NCBI GenBank assembly: GCA_902788315.1
Contig: CADAJS010000003.1
Coordinates: 235,587-299,586 of the forward strand
Origin: an uncultured Bacteroidales bacterium
Lineage (GTDB): Bacteria > Bacteroidota > Bacteroidia > Bacteroidales > Bacteroidaceae
Reading direction: 5' to 3'
Length of the DNA stretch: 64,000 nucleotides
In this document: piece after piece, positions 46,316 through 54,899 of the stretch
Position numbering within the stretch: the stretch's first letter is position 1
Layout: every line of letters begins with the position of its first letter
The notes under the pieces: generated by a model
The model's database searches: none
Told to the model about the DNA's origin: nothing
The model's input: only the letters and a program-made list of their open reading frames with translations
Made by a program: the position numbers and the translations under genes

Positions 46316-47593
46316 TCACGCTCTCAGACATGCGTCGAGTGCCTCCTCGATGGCCTTGCGGTCCATCTTCTGTCCGATGAAGACCAGCTTCTGCATGCGG
46401 TCGCCATAGAAGGGGTCCCAGTCGCGGCGCAGGTTGGCATCGCGCAGGAGCATCTCGTCGAGGTCTTCCTTGGGCATCGTGGCAAACCACTGTCCGGCCT
46501 GGCGGATGGACACCTGGCGACCTGCCTGTTCGAAGACGTAGCACATGTCACGCTCGTCACGGAAATAGCAGATACCCTTGGCACGGATGACGCTCTTCGG
46601 CCAGTGGCGGGCCACGAACTCATCGAAGCGGCCCAGGTCCATCGGCTCGCGGCGCTGCCACACAAAGGTACCGATGCCATATTCCTCTGCCTCGCCCTCG
46701 TCGTCATGATGGTGATGATGGTGGTGATGCTCGTGGTCGTGATGATGATGTTCGTGCTCCTCATGATCGTGGTGGTGATGTTCATGATGGTCATGGTCGT
46801 GCCCGTCTTCATCCTCATCCTCTTCTTCGTCCTCATCATGTTCTTCTTCCTCATGGTGATTCTCGATTTCATCGATCCATGCGGCAGAGGTGGCCACACG
46901 GTTGAAGTCGAAGAGACCCGTGTTCAGGATGCGGTCGAGCTCGACATCGCCATAGTTGCAGTCGATAATCTCAGCCTTGGGCTGCAGGGCACGTATTATC
47001 TGACGGATGCGTTCCAGTTCCTGCGGCTCCACCTCGGCTGCCTTGTTCAGCAGGATGATGTTGCAGAACTCGATTTGCTGGATGACGAGATTCTCCAGGT
47101 CGTCCTCGTCGAGCCGCGTATTCAGCAGGGCACTGCCGCTGCCGAACTCGTCCTTCATGCGCAAGGCATCTACGACGGTGACAATGCTGTCCAGCACAGG
47201 GATGCCGGCATCGCGGTACTCCTCGCCCATCGACGGGATGCTGCAGATGGTCTGCGCGATGGGAGCCGGTTCGCAGATGCCACTGGCTTCGATGACGATG
47301 TAGTCAAAGGCTTTCTGCGCAATGATGTCATGCAGCTGCTGTACGAGGTCCATCTTCAGAGTGCAGCAGATACAACCGTTCTGCAGGGCGACGAGGCTGT
47401 CGTCCTGCTGGCTGACGACACCGCCCTTCTGAATCAGGTCGGCATCGATGTTCACCTCGCCGATGTCATTCACTATCACGGCAAAGCGTATGCCGCGCTT
47501 GTTGGCCAGAATGCGATTGAGCAATGTGGTCTTGCCGCTGCCCAGATAGCCCGTGAGCAGCAGGACGGGGGTCTTCTTCAGTTCTGAGTTCAT
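46316..47593 (-). CDS. COG0523 (CobW/ZNG1-type) GTPase with a His-rich metal-binding insert
   Basis: The 425-residue protein has the G3E GTPase core with Walker A GYLGSGKTT (15-23) and the metal site CICC (74-77, in NGCICCTL), and the CobW C-terminal domain. Between the two, residues 246-303 are almost only His, Asp and Glu, a typical metal-holding linker in zinc chaperones of this family. It likely delivers zinc (or another metal) to a target enzyme at GTP cost. No Zur site was recognised. It lies 145 bases downstream of the DUF1573 gene on the same strand. Confidence 0.93.
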   Translation of the reverse strand: MNSELKKTPVLLLTGYLGSGKTTLLNRILANKRGIRFAVIVNDIGEVNIDADLIQKGGVVSQQDDSLVALQNGCICCTLKMDLVQQLHDIIAQKAFDYIVIEASGICEPAPIAQTICSIPSMGEEYRDAGIPVLDSIVTVVDALRMKDEFGSGSALLNTRLDEDDLENLVIQQIEFCNIILLNKAAEVEPQELERIRQIIRALQPKAEIIDCNYGDVELDRILNTGLFDFNRVATSAAWIDEIENHHEEEEHDEDEEEDEDEDGHDHDHHEHHHHDHEEHEHHHHDHEHHHHHHHHDDEGEAEEYGIGTFVWQRREPMDLGRFDEFVARHWPKSVIRAKGICYFRDERDMCYVFEQAGRQVSIRQAGQWFATMPKEDLDEMLLRDANLRRDWDPFYGDRMQKLVFIGQKMDRKAIEEALDACLRA

Positions 47594-47738
47594 AGTTCAG
47601 ATTTCAGAGTTCATAGTTATGTAATGAGACGCGGAGGGGGATTGCTTCATAATGCACAATCCATAGCGCCCCTCCAGTCGGCAGGAGAGGCGGGAGTACA
47701 AGACCATGAACGATGCACTACGAGAAAAAAAAGTCCCC

Positions 47739-48176
47739 TCACTCCATCGTACCCTCGATGGTGAGACGCACAAGCTGGCTCACCGCATTCGAGCGAACGC
47801 TGATGGTCTTCGTGAAATGGCCGGGGAACTTGTCCGTGCCGTCGTAGGTGACGTTAATCACACCCGACTCGCCCGGCTTCACCGGCTTCTTGGTGAAATC
47901 GGCCACGGTGCAGCCACAGCTGGCCATTGCCATATGGATGATGAGCGGAGCCGTGCCCACATTCTTGAAGTTGAAAGAGCAATGAACGACGGGGTCGTCC
48001 TTGCTGAACTTACCAAAGTCGTGGCGCAGGGTATCAAACTCTATCTCTGCATAATTCTCGGCCTTGGTGGAAGCCACAGCCTTCACATCGCTCTCCGAGA
48101 CTTTCTGCGTCTGCACCTGAGCGTGTACCGATGCGGCCATCATAACAGCCATAAACAGGAAGGCAATCTTCTTCAT
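47739..48176 (-). CDS. DUF1573 periplasmic protein
   Basis: The 145-residue product starts at the ATG at 48176, which gives a good signal peptide (MKKIAFLFMAVMMAASVHAQ). An upstream in-frame start at 48209 would precede or overlap the -7 box. The body is the DUF1573 immunoglobulin-like fold, with HDFGKFSKDDPVVHCSFNF and the hallmark ASCGCTVADFTKKPVKPGE. Cysteines in SCGC might bind metal or form a disulfide. The family is widespread in Bacteroidota and its role is unknown. Confidence 0.9.
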   Translation of the reverse strand: MKKIAFLFMAVMMAASVHAQVQTQKVSESDVKAVASTKAENYAEIEFDTLRHDFGKFSKDDPVVHCSFNFKNVGTAPLIIHMAMASCGCTVADFTKKPVKPGESGVINVTYDGTDKFPGHFTKTISVRSNAVSQLVRLTIEGTME

Positions 48177-48206
48177 GATTCTGTGTCCTTTTAATGTTTC
48201 TGCAGG

Positions 48207-48214
48207 CAAAGGTA
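48207..48214 (-). promoter_or_regulatory. -7 box TACCTTTG of the DUF1573 gene
   Basis: The minus strand reads TACCTTTG 30 bases before the chosen start. A TTTG lies farther upstream than the usual spacing. Confidence 0.6.
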
Positions 48215-48324
48215 AGACTTTATTTTGAATTTGCCGCTACGCCAAAGTATAAAAAGTGTGAAATGAGAGGGGGCACCGCAAGAAATTATGAATTATGAAA
48301 TTTGAAATATGAATTAACTTAATG

Positions 48325-48407
48325 TCGGGAGCTCCTTAACTCGCCATTATTTCCCATGACGTGTTCCTGTGGACTTTATCACGTGTGATAAAGCGCTGCG
48401 CGGCACG
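48325..48407 (+). repeat. Dispersed palindromic repeat element, copy B
   Basis: Blocks in order: TCGGGAGCTC, TTAACTCGCCATT, ATTTCCCATGACGTGTTCCT, an 18-base inverted repeat TTTATCACGTGTGATAAA (48375-48392) and GCGCTGCGCGGCACG. It shares its first part with the copy at 63948 and its last part with the copy at 32755. Confidence 0.85.
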
Positions 48408-48483
48408 CCATGTAACTCGCCCGAAACTTAAATGAATTAAATTCGTACCTCTGACCTGCGGTCGAAGGTACTTTCGCTCGAAC

Positions 48484-48542
48484 GTGCAAAAAGAAAAACT
48501 TCGTCTTTCGTTTTGCACTTTCCTCGCTTATTCGTACCTTTG
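48484..48542 (+). promoter_or_regulatory. ruvC promoter with inverted repeat over the -33 box
   Basis: TTTG (48512-48515), 19 bases, TACCTTTG (48535-48542). The arms GTGCAAAAAGAAA (48484-48496) and TTTCGTTTTGCAC (48506-48518) pair 12 of 13, and the right arm contains the -33 TTTG. The ATG is only eight bases after the -7 box. Confidence 0.75.
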
Positions 48543-48550
48543 CGCGAACT

Positions 48551-49099
48551 ATGGAGAAGATTATCTTAGGCATCGACCCTGGCACCACCCTGATGGGCTA
48601 CGGAGTGCTGCGGGTGGCCGACCGCAAGGCAGAGATGCTTGCCCTGGGGGTTATCGACCTGCGCAAGTATGCCGACCACTACCTGAAGTTGGGGCGCATC
48701 TTCGAGCGCGTCTCGGGCATCATCGACTCGTACCTGCCCGACGAGCTGGCCATCGAAGCGCCCTTCTTCGGCAAGAACGTGCAGAGCATGCTCAAGCTGG
48801 GACGCGCACAGGGTGTGGCTATGGCTGCTGCCATCCACCGGCAGGTGCCCATCACCGAATATGCGCCCATGAAGATAAAGATGGCCATCACGGGCAACGG
48901 CTCGGCCAGCAAGGAGCAGGTGGCCTACATGCTGCAGCAGATGCTCCACCTAAAGCCCGAGGAGATGGGACGTTACCTGGACGCCACCGATGCGCTGGGC
49001 GCGGCCTATTGCCACTACCTGCAGATGGGACGACCGACGACAGACAAGAAGTACAGCAGCTGGAAGGACTTCGCACGCAAGAACCATATTATTGATTAA
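48551..49099 (+). CDS. ruvC: Crossover junction endodeoxyribonuclease RuvC
   Basis: The 182-residue nuclease resolves Holliday junctions. Its acidic catalytic residues are visible: D9 in LGIDPGT, E69 in [11 protein letters not shown], and D144 with D147 in [12 protein letters not shown]. Length is normal. Its mRNA leader would be very short given the -7 box eight bases upstream. No ruvA or ruvB is adjacent; in Bacteroidota they are usually elsewhere. Confidence 0.97.
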   Translation: MEKIILGIDPGTTLMGYGVLRVADRKAEMLALGVIDLRKYADHYLKLGRIFERVSGIIDSYLPDELAIEAPFFGKNVQSMLKLGRAQGVAMAAAIHRQVPITEYAPMKIKMAITGNGSASKEQVAYMLQQMLHLKPEEMGRYLDATDALGAAYCHYLQMGRPTTDKKYSSWKDFARKNHIID

Positions 49100-49157
49100 G
49101 TGGATTAGGGATTAAGTGGATTAGAGATTAGAGATTATCCAGTTCCCCCTCTCCTCG

Positions 49158-49207
49158 GAGAGGGGTTAGGGGTGAGGCTTGAGAGAGGGGTTAGGGGTGA
49201 GGCTTGG
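49158..49207 (+). repeat. 25-bp tandem direct repeat, two copies
   Basis: GAGAGGGGTTAGGGGTGAGG begins at 49158 and 49183; the two 25-base units differ only at the last base. It is in the spacer between ruvC and the ABC gene, which also has ATTAAGTGGATTAG-like words. Confidence 0.85.
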
Positions 49208-49225
49208 ATTAAAATTTTATGAATT

Positions 49226-50716
49226 ATGAGCCATCAGAACTTGATACGAATAGAGAACGGTGTCGCCCGCCATCCCGACTGGCGCATGGCCGAGCCGCTG
49301 AATCTGGAGATTGCCCAGGGCGAGCAGATTGCCATCGTAGGCGACAACGCTGCGGGCAAGAGCAGGCTTGTGGAGATTCTGACGGGACACTATCCGCTGC
49401 TGCGCACCGAGGTACAATACGACTTCGGGCCGGCCGAACGGCGGCTCGTCAGCGAAAACGTACGGTACATCAGTTTCCGCGACTCCTATGGGGAGCAGGA
49501 TGGCACGTACTACTACCAACAGCGCTGGAACCAGCACGACATAGCCGAGGACAGCCCCACCGTGCGACAGGCGCTGGAGCGACTGTCCAAGCCGGCGGAC
49601 GAAGGGGCCGGAGCCCACATGGCTGCCTCACTCGGAATCATGAACGACGAACAGCTGCTGGACAAGCCGCTCATCACCCTGAGCAGCGGTGAGCTGCGCA
49701 AGTTCCAACTCACCAAGGCGCTCCTGGGCCAGCCACGTATCCTCATTCTCGACAACCCCTTCATCGGACTCGATGCGGCCACACGCGACCAGCTGCGCGA
49801 CATGCTGGAGCACCTGACACGCGGGACCTCCCTGCTCGTCATCCTCGTCCTGAGCCGGACGGACGAGATACCGACGTTCATCACACACGTACTGCCCGTC
49901 GAGGGGCTGCGCCTCCGCCCGAAGCTCACGCGCCAGGAGTACCTCGATTCGCTCTCCCCCACGGCCAGCCCCGACCTGCAACGGCTTGAATGGATCACCC
50001 GTCTGCCCGCCAAGGACCTGGCCGCCGAGGCGTTCTATCCCCAGCAGGGCGGCGAGATACTGCGCTTCCGCCGCGTGAGCATCCGCTATGGCGAACGCAC
50101 CATCCTGCGCGAGCTGGACTGGACGGTGTGCGAGGGCGAGCGATGGGCGCTGAGCGGCCCCAACGGCAGCGGCAAGAGCACGCTGCTCTCGCTCGTCTGT
50201 GCCGACAATCCGCAGGCCTACGCCTGTGACATACGGCTCTTCGGCCACCGCCGCGGCACGGGCGAGAGTATCTGGGAGATAAAGCGACACATCGGCTACG
50301 TAAGCCCCGAGATGCACCGCGCCTACATGAAGGATCTCCCAGCCATCGACATCGTGGCCAGCGGGCTGAGCGACTCCGTGGGCCTCTACGTACGTCCGCG
50401 TCCCGAGCAGCGCGACGCCTGTCTCGGCTGGATGCGCATCTTCGGTATCGACCATCTGGCGGACCACACCTTTCTGCGCCTGAGCAGCGGCGAGCAGCGC
50501 CTCTGCCTCCTGGCCCGAGCCTTTGTCAAGGACCCCGAACTGCTCATCCTCGACGAGCCCCTCCACGGCCTCGACCTCCGTCATCGAGCGCTTGTCCAGG
50601 CTGTCATCGAAACCTTCTGCCGACGTCCTCACAAGACGATGGTCATGGTCACGCACTACGAGGAGGAGCTCCCCGCCTGCATCACCCACCACCTCCGCCT
50701 CCGTCGCGAACGGTAA
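49226..50716 (+). CDS. Two-domain ABC ATPase, ModF/PhrA-like
   Basis: The 496-residue protein has two ABC ATPase domains and no membrane segment. Domain 1: Walker A GDNAAGKS (39-46), signature LSSGELRK, Walker B ending ILDNPFIGLD. Domain 2: Walker A GPNGSGKS (311-318), signature LSSGEQRL, Walker B LLILDEPLHGLD. In domain 1 the catalytic Glu after the Walker B Asp is Asn, so one site may be inactive. This plan fits ModF/PhrA proteins, linked to molybdate transport or photorepair by name only. True role unknown. Spacer before it contains tandem repeats. Confidence 0.88.
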   Translation: MSHQNLIRIENGVARHPDWRMAEPLNLEIAQGEQIAIVGDNAAGKSRLVEILTGHYPLLRTEVQYDFGPAERRLVSENVRYISFRDSYGEQDGTYYYQQRWNQHDIAEDSPTVRQALERLSKPADEGAGAHMAASLGIMNDEQLLDKPLITLSSGELRKFQLTKALLGQPRILILDNPFIGLDAATRDQLRDMLEHLTRGTSLLVILVLSRTDEIPTFITHVLPVEGLRLRPKLTRQEYLDSLSPTASPDLQRLEWITRLPAKDLAAEAFYPQQGGEILRFRRVSIRYGERTILRELDWTVCEGERWALSGPNGSGKSTLLSLVCADNPQAYACDIRLFGHRRGTGESIWEIKRHIGYVSPEMHRAYMKDLPAIDIVASGLSDSVGLYVRPRPEQRDACLGWMRIFGIDHLADHTFLRLSSGEQRLCLLARAFVKDPELLILDEPLHGLDLRHRALVQAVIETFCRRPHKTMVMVTHYEEELPACITHHLRLRRER

Positions 50717-50912
50717 ACAGCAATGATTCCCATCCGCCACACTTCCCCCCCTATTATAAATTAAGGAATGAGTCCACTTGTAAATGGGCAATACGTAACA
50801 CAATGTGAAACATAGGATTAAGCACCCTCACGCCACGCGCCTGTCAAGATTTCGGCAGGGAAGTACGAGCAAACCGGAATGCACTGATAATCAACGCCCC
50901 GCACCACGCCGT

Positions 50913-51000
50913 CCTGCGCGGCGTGCCGCATAACCCTGCGCGGCACGCCTCATCAGCCCACGCGGCACGCTCCTCGGGCCCACGCGGCACGCCGCACCGA
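50913..51000. repeat. Degenerate 21-23-bp tandem repeat, four units
   Basis: Units begin at about 50913, 50934, 50957 and 50979 and share the core CGCGGCACGC. The same core ends the palindromic elements at 32755 and 48325, which hints at a common origin. Confidence 0.75.
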
Positions 51001-51296
51001 CCGACACAGCCTCCCCATGTCACCATTCAGGAAAACAGGAATGGCCGGGACGACGCACGATGTGCAGCTTCTGCATCTTCTCCACACGCCGACCGCTGAG
51101 GTCATCAGGACACCACACGCCCCCCCTACCTTATTATATATACGCACGCACGCGCGAGGATGTATGGATGCTCCGCAGTACGTTTTATGTCATTCGGCAA
51201 GGGAAAATGTAACTTCTTTGTCCGTTTGGCTTATAAATTCATAGATTTTGAGTAAATTTGCTACAATAGTCGCGAACTTACTCTGCCTCGGCATAA

Positions 51297-51344
51297 AAAA
51301 CAAATGAATTTGTTTTGTTCTGCTCTCGTTTTTCCGTAACTTTG
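51297..51344 (+). promoter_or_regulatory. Promoter of the his operon with an inverted repeat over the -33 box
   Basis: TTTG (51314-51317), 19 bases, TAACTTTG (51337-51344). Perfect nine-base arms AAAACAAAT (51297-51305) and ATTTGTTTT (51308-51316) overlap the -33 box. No leader peptide rich in His codons and no attenuator was seen before hisH. Confidence 0.75.
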
Positions 51345-51365
51345 CAGCGCAAAACGAGACATGGG

Positions 51366-51956
51366 ATGAAAGTTGCCGTAGTCAAGTACAATGCGGGGAA
51401 CATCTATTCGGTGATTCACGCCCTGCAACGCATGGGGGTGGATCCTGTGCTGACGGACGATGCCAGTGAGCTGCGCCAGGCCGACCGTGTGCTCTTTCCC
51501 GGACAGGGCGAGGCGAGCACGGCGATGCGCTACCTGCGCGAGCGGGGCCTGGACGAGGTGATACGCCGGCTGACACAGCCCGTGCTGGGCATCTGCATCG
51601 GGCAGCAGCTCCTATGCCGCCACTCGGAGGAGGGCGACGTGGACTGTCTGGGCATCTTCGACGCAGAGGTAAAGCGATTCTGCCCCGAGCGGCACGAGGA
51701 CAAAGTGCCCCACATGGGATGGAACCAGATAGAGCGCCCCTCGTCGATGCTCTTCGACGGCTTCAGCGGCGGCGAATATGTCTATTTCGTCCACAGCTAC
51801 TACGTGCCGCTGTGCAGGGAGACGATTGCCACGACGCAGTACATCCTCCCCTTCAGTGCCTCGCTGCACAAGGATAACTTCTACGCCACGCAGTTCCACC
51901 CCGAAAAGAGCGGCAGCGTGGGCGAACAGATATTGAGGAATTTCCTGAGACTATGA
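51366..51956 (+). CDS. hisH: Imidazole glycerol phosphate synthase, glutaminase subunit
   Basis: The 196-residue class I amidotransferase releases ammonia from glutamine for HisF. The triad is C77 in LGICIGQQ, H178 and E180 in TQFHPEKSG. The ATG at 51366 gives the normal N-terminus MKVAVVKYNAGN; an earlier in-frame ATG at 51315 lies upstream of the -7 box and is rejected. It overlaps hisA by four bases (ATGA). Confidence 0.97.
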   Translation: MKVAVVKYNAGNIYSVIHALQRMGVDPVLTDDASELRQADRVLFPGQGEASTAMRYLRERGLDEVIRRLTQPVLGICIGQQLLCRHSEEGDVDCLGIFDAEVKRFCPERHEDKVPHMGWNQIERPSSMLFDGFSGGEYVYFVHSYYVPLCRETIATTQYILPFSASLHKDNFYATQFHPEKSGSVGEQILRNFLRL

Positions 51957-52687
51957 TTGAGCTGATACCCGCCATTGACCTCATCGACGGCAAGTGCGTG
52001 CGCCTGACGAAGGGGGACTACGACACGAAGAAAGTGTATGCCGACGACCCCGTGGCGCTGGCTCGCCGCTTCGAGCAGCTGGGTTTCCGCCGCCTGCATC
52101 TGGTGGATCTGGACGGAGCGCGCAGCCGCCACGTGGTGAACGACGCCGTGCTGCGCCGTATCACTCGCGAGACACAGCTCATCGTGGACTTTGGCGGCGG
52201 CGTGAAGACCGACGAGGACATCCGCAAGGCATTTGACGCAGGGGCCTCGATGGTGACTGCCGGCAGCATTGCCGTGACGGAGCCGGAGACGTTCCTGCGC
52301 TGGATGGAGACCTACGGCGCCGAACGCATGATTCTGGGTGCCGACGTGCGAGACGGCTACATCAGTATCAACGGATGGCAGGAAGAGAGCCGGCAGCGAC
52401 TCGCCGACTTCCTGGCCCGATACATGAAGGCCGGCACGCGCTACGTACTCTGCACCGAAATCAGCCGCGACGGCATGCTGCAAGGCCCGGCCATCGCGCT
52501 ATATCGCGAGGTAATGGAGGCGCACCCCGAATGCCACCTCATCGCCAGCGGAGGCGTGTCGGGCATCCAGGACATACGGGACCTACAGGAGGCGGGCATA
52601 CCGGCCGTGGTCTTCGGAAAAGCCATCTACGAGGGACGCATCGATATGGAAGAGATGGCGAAGGAGTTCATCGTTCATAGTTCATAG
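51953..52687 (+). CDS. hisA: Phosphoribosylformimino-AICAR phosphate isomerase
   Basis: The 244-residue TIM barrel has the HisA catalytic aspartates in AIDLIDGKCVRL (D8) and LGADVRDGYISINGW. It converts ProFAR to PRFAR, the HisF substrate. The product ends in FIVHSS, because the stop falls inside a run of GTTCATAGTTCATAG words that fill the spacer before hisF, so the last few codons may have been recruited from the repeat. Confidence 0.97.
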   Translation: MIELIPAIDLIDGKCVRLTKGDYDTKKVYADDPVALARRFEQLGFRRLHLVDLDGARSRHVVNDAVLRRITRETQLIVDFGGGVKTDEDIRKAFDAGASMVTAGSIAVTEPETFLRWMETYGAERMILGADVRDGYISINGWQEESRQRLADFLARYMKAGTRYVLCTEISRDGMLQGPAIALYREVMEAHPECHLIASGGVSGIQDIRDLQEAGIPAVVFGKAIYEGRIDMEEMAKEFIVHSS

Positions 52688-52779
52688 TTCATAGTTTAGA
52701 GTTCTTGGACAAGCCAAGCGGCAGAGCCGATTACATAGTTCATAATTGACAGTTCAGTTCATAGTATAAAGTTGATAGT
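52672..52779. repeat. Low-complexity spacer of TTCATAG-type words between hisA and hisF
   Basis: The motif GTTCATA occurs several times in tandem and near tandem. The same word family appears near 5867-5901, 47590-47625 and 48285-48318. It looks like unstable filler rather than a site. Confidence 0.7.
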
Positions 52780-53538
52780 TTGTTAGCAAAACGAATCATA
52801 CCCTGCCTCGACGTGAAAGACGGCCAGACCGTCAAGGGCACGAACTTCCTGAACCTGCGTCAGGCGGGCGACCCCGTGGCGCTGGGCCGTGCCTACAGCG
52901 AGCAGGGAGCCGACGAGCTGGTGTTCCTGGACATCACGGCCAGCCACGAAGGACGCAAGACCTTCACAGACATGGTGCAGCGCGTGGCGGCCGAGCTGAG
53001 CATCCCCTTCACCGTGGGCGGCGGCATCAGCGAACTGGCCGACGTGGAGCGCATGCTCTCGGCCGGTGCCGACAAGGTGAGCATCAACAGCGCCGCCCTG
53101 CGACGGCCCGACCTCATCAACGAAATCGTGAGACACTTCGGCAGCCAGGTGTGCGTGGTGGCCATCGATGCGCGGATGGATGCCCGCGGCTGGACATGCT
53201 ATCTGAACGGCGGACGCATCCCCACACAGCGCGGCCTCTTCGAGTGGGCCCGCGAGGCCAACGACCGCGGTGCCGGCGAGATACTGTTCACCAGCATGAA
53301 CCACGACGGAGTGAAGACGGGCTTTGCCAACGAAGCGCTGGCCGAGCTGGCACGCCAGCTGACGATTCCCGTCATCGCCTCGGGCGGCGCCGGCGCACGG
53401 GAACACTTCCGCAACGCCTTCCTCGACGGACATGCCGATGCTGCGCTGGCTGCCAGCGTGTTCCACTTCGGCGAGATAAAGATAAAGGAACTGAAGCAAT
53501 ACCTGCACGACGAAGGTATCGCTGTGAGAAATATATAA
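52780..53538 (+). CDS. hisF: Imidazole glycerol phosphate synthase, cyclase subunit
   Basis: The 252-residue TIM barrel starts with TTG and reads [20 protein letters not shown], the normal HisF N-terminus with catalytic D11. The second catalytic Asp is in VVAIDARMD. It forms IGP and AICAR from PRFAR and ammonia from HisH. The start is unusual but no ATG suits the family alignment. Confidence 0.97.
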   Translation: MLAKRIIPCLDVKDGQTVKGTNFLNLRQAGDPVALGRAYSEQGADELVFLDITASHEGRKTFTDMVQRVAAELSIPFTVGGGISELADVERMLSAGADKVSINSAALRRPDLINEIVRHFGSQVCVVAIDARMDARGWTCYLNGGRIPTQRGLFEWAREANDRGAGEILFTSMNHDGVKTGFANEALAELARQLTIPVIASGGAGAREHFRNAFLDGHADAALAASVFHFGEIKIKELKQYLHDEGIAVRNI

Positions 53539-53542
53539 GGAT

Positions 53543-54157
53543 ATGGAAATAGACTTCACAAAGGGCGACGGACTGGTGCCGGCCATCATACAGGATGCTG
53601 ACACGCGCCAAGTCCTGATGCTGGGCTACATGAATCGCGAAGCCTACGAGAAGACGATGGCAACGGGGCTGGTCACCTTCTGGAGCCGCTCGCGCAAGTG
53701 TCTGTGGACCAAGGGCGAGACGAGCGGAAACTGCCTCCATCTGGTGGACATCAAGAACGACTGCGACGGCGACACCCTCCTGGTACGCGTACATCCAGAC
53801 GGACCCACATGCCACACGGGGACCGACACCTGCTGGGGCGAGACGAACGAAGCAAACCCGCTGCTCTTCCTCACGCAACTGAGCGACTTCATCGAACAGC
53901 GCCACCGCGAGATGCCAGAAGGCAGCTATACGACAAGCCTCTTCCGCGACGGGCTGAACCGGATGGCCCAGAAGGTGGGAGAAGAGGCGCTGGAACTCGT
54001 CATCGAGGCGACCAACGGCACCGACGAACGTATGATCTACGAGGGGTCGGACATGCTGTACCACCTCATCGTGCTGCTCACCAGCAAGGGCCTGCGCATC
54101 GAGCAGATGGCGGCCGAGCTGCGCGAGAGACACGCCCCGGGATGGAAGAAACACTGA
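53543..54157 (+). CDS. hisIE: Bifunctional phosphoribosyl-AMP cyclohydrolase / phosphoribosyl-ATP pyrophosphatase
   Basis: The 204-residue fusion has an N-terminal HisI domain (about 1-105, with VTFWSRSRKCLWTKGETSGN, DCDGDTLL and the zinc cysteines in CHTGTDTCW) and a C-terminal HisE domain (about 110-204, with EGSYTTSLF and KVGEEALELVIEA). These two steps follow HisG. It starts four bases after hisF. The remaining his genes are not in the window. Confidence 0.97.
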   Translation: MEIDFTKGDGLVPAIIQDADTRQVLMLGYMNREAYEKTMATGLVTFWSRSRKCLWTKGETSGNCLHLVDIKNDCDGDTLLVRVHPDGPTCHTGTDTCWGETNEANPLLFLTQLSDFIEQRHREMPEGSYTTSLFRDGLNRMAQKVGEEALELVIEATNGTDERMIYEGSDMLYHLIVLLTSKGLRIEQMAAELRERHAPGWKKH

Positions 54158-54176
54158 CACACTGAGAGAGAGAAAG

Positions 54177-54866
54177 ATGATCATCGACTACAGCAATATC
54201 CGCATCCAGCGAGGCGAGCACACCGTGCTGGACGACGTCTGCCTCCAGGTCTGCGAGGGCGAGATGGTGTATCTGATGGGAGCCGTAGGCTCGGGCAAGA
54301 CATCGCTGCTGAAGTCCTTCTATGGCGAGGTAGCCTGTCAGGGCGAGCGTGCCCAGGTGATGGGCTATGACATGCTGCATCTGAAGACCAGCAAGTACCC
54401 CGCCCTGCGCCGCCAGCTGGGCGTGGTATTCCAGGACTTCCGCCTGATGCCCGACCGCACAGTGCGCCAGAACCTCGAGTTCGTGCTGAGAGCCACTGAC
54501 TGGAAGCGAGCCGACGAGCGCGAGCAGCGCATCGCCGAGGTGCTCCGGATGGTGCGCCTGGAGGAAGCGCTGCAGAAGCGGCCCTACGAACTCTCGGGCG
54601 GAGAGCAGCAGCGCATCGGCATCGCACGCGCCCTGCTCAACCGGCCGAAGCTGATTCTGGCCGACGAGCCCACGGGCAACCTGGACAACGAGAACGGCGA
54701 GCTCATCCTAGCCATCCTGGACGAGATACGCCGAGGCGAGGGAGCCACCGTGATAATGGCCACCCACAACCCCCTCTGGCCCCAGTATTTCCCCGGCACC
54801 GTGTACCACTGTGCCGAAGGCAAGATGACACGCAGCGACGGGCAGACAGCGAGCGAGACTATATAA
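54177..54866 (+). CDS. ftsE: FtsE-like ABC ATP-binding protein
   Basis: The 229-residue ATPase has Walker A GAVGSGKT (35-42), signature LSGGEQQR and Walker B LILADEPTGNLD, and matches the FtsE/LolD-type subfamily. FtsE with FtsX controls cell-wall hydrolases at division. No ftsX is adjacent, so the naming rests on sequence type and on the frequent position of ftsE in Bacteroidota. It is 19 bases after hisIE, in the same transcript at least by readthrough. Confidence 0.85.
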   Translation: MIIDYSNIRIQRGEHTVLDDVCLQVCEGEMVYLMGAVGSGKTSLLKSFYGEVACQGERAQVMGYDMLHLKTSKYPALRRQLGVVFQDFRLMPDRTVRQNLEFVLRATDWKRADEREQRIAEVLRMVRLEEALQKRPYELSGGEQQRIGIARALLNRPKLILADEPTGNLDNENGELILAILDEIRRGEGATVIMATHNPLWPQYFPGTVYHCAEGKMTRSDGQTASETI

Positions 54867-54899
54867 TATGAATAACGAACCATGAATAGATAAAAGAAG

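Larger units (their letters stand above)
48177..48550. other. Intergenic region between divergent DUF1573 and ruvC genes
   Basis: It holds the DUF1573 promoter (TACCTTTG on the minus strand, 48214-48207), low-complexity TTATGAAT words near 48285-48318, the dispersed repeat copy B (48325-48407) and the ruvC promoter module (48484-48542). No gene could be supported. Confidence 0.65.
50717..51365. other. 649-base intergenic region before the histidine operon
   Basis: No gene could be supported. It contains a degenerate tandem repeat (50913-51000) and the hisH promoter (51297-51344). Apart from these no structure was seen. Confidence 0.6.
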
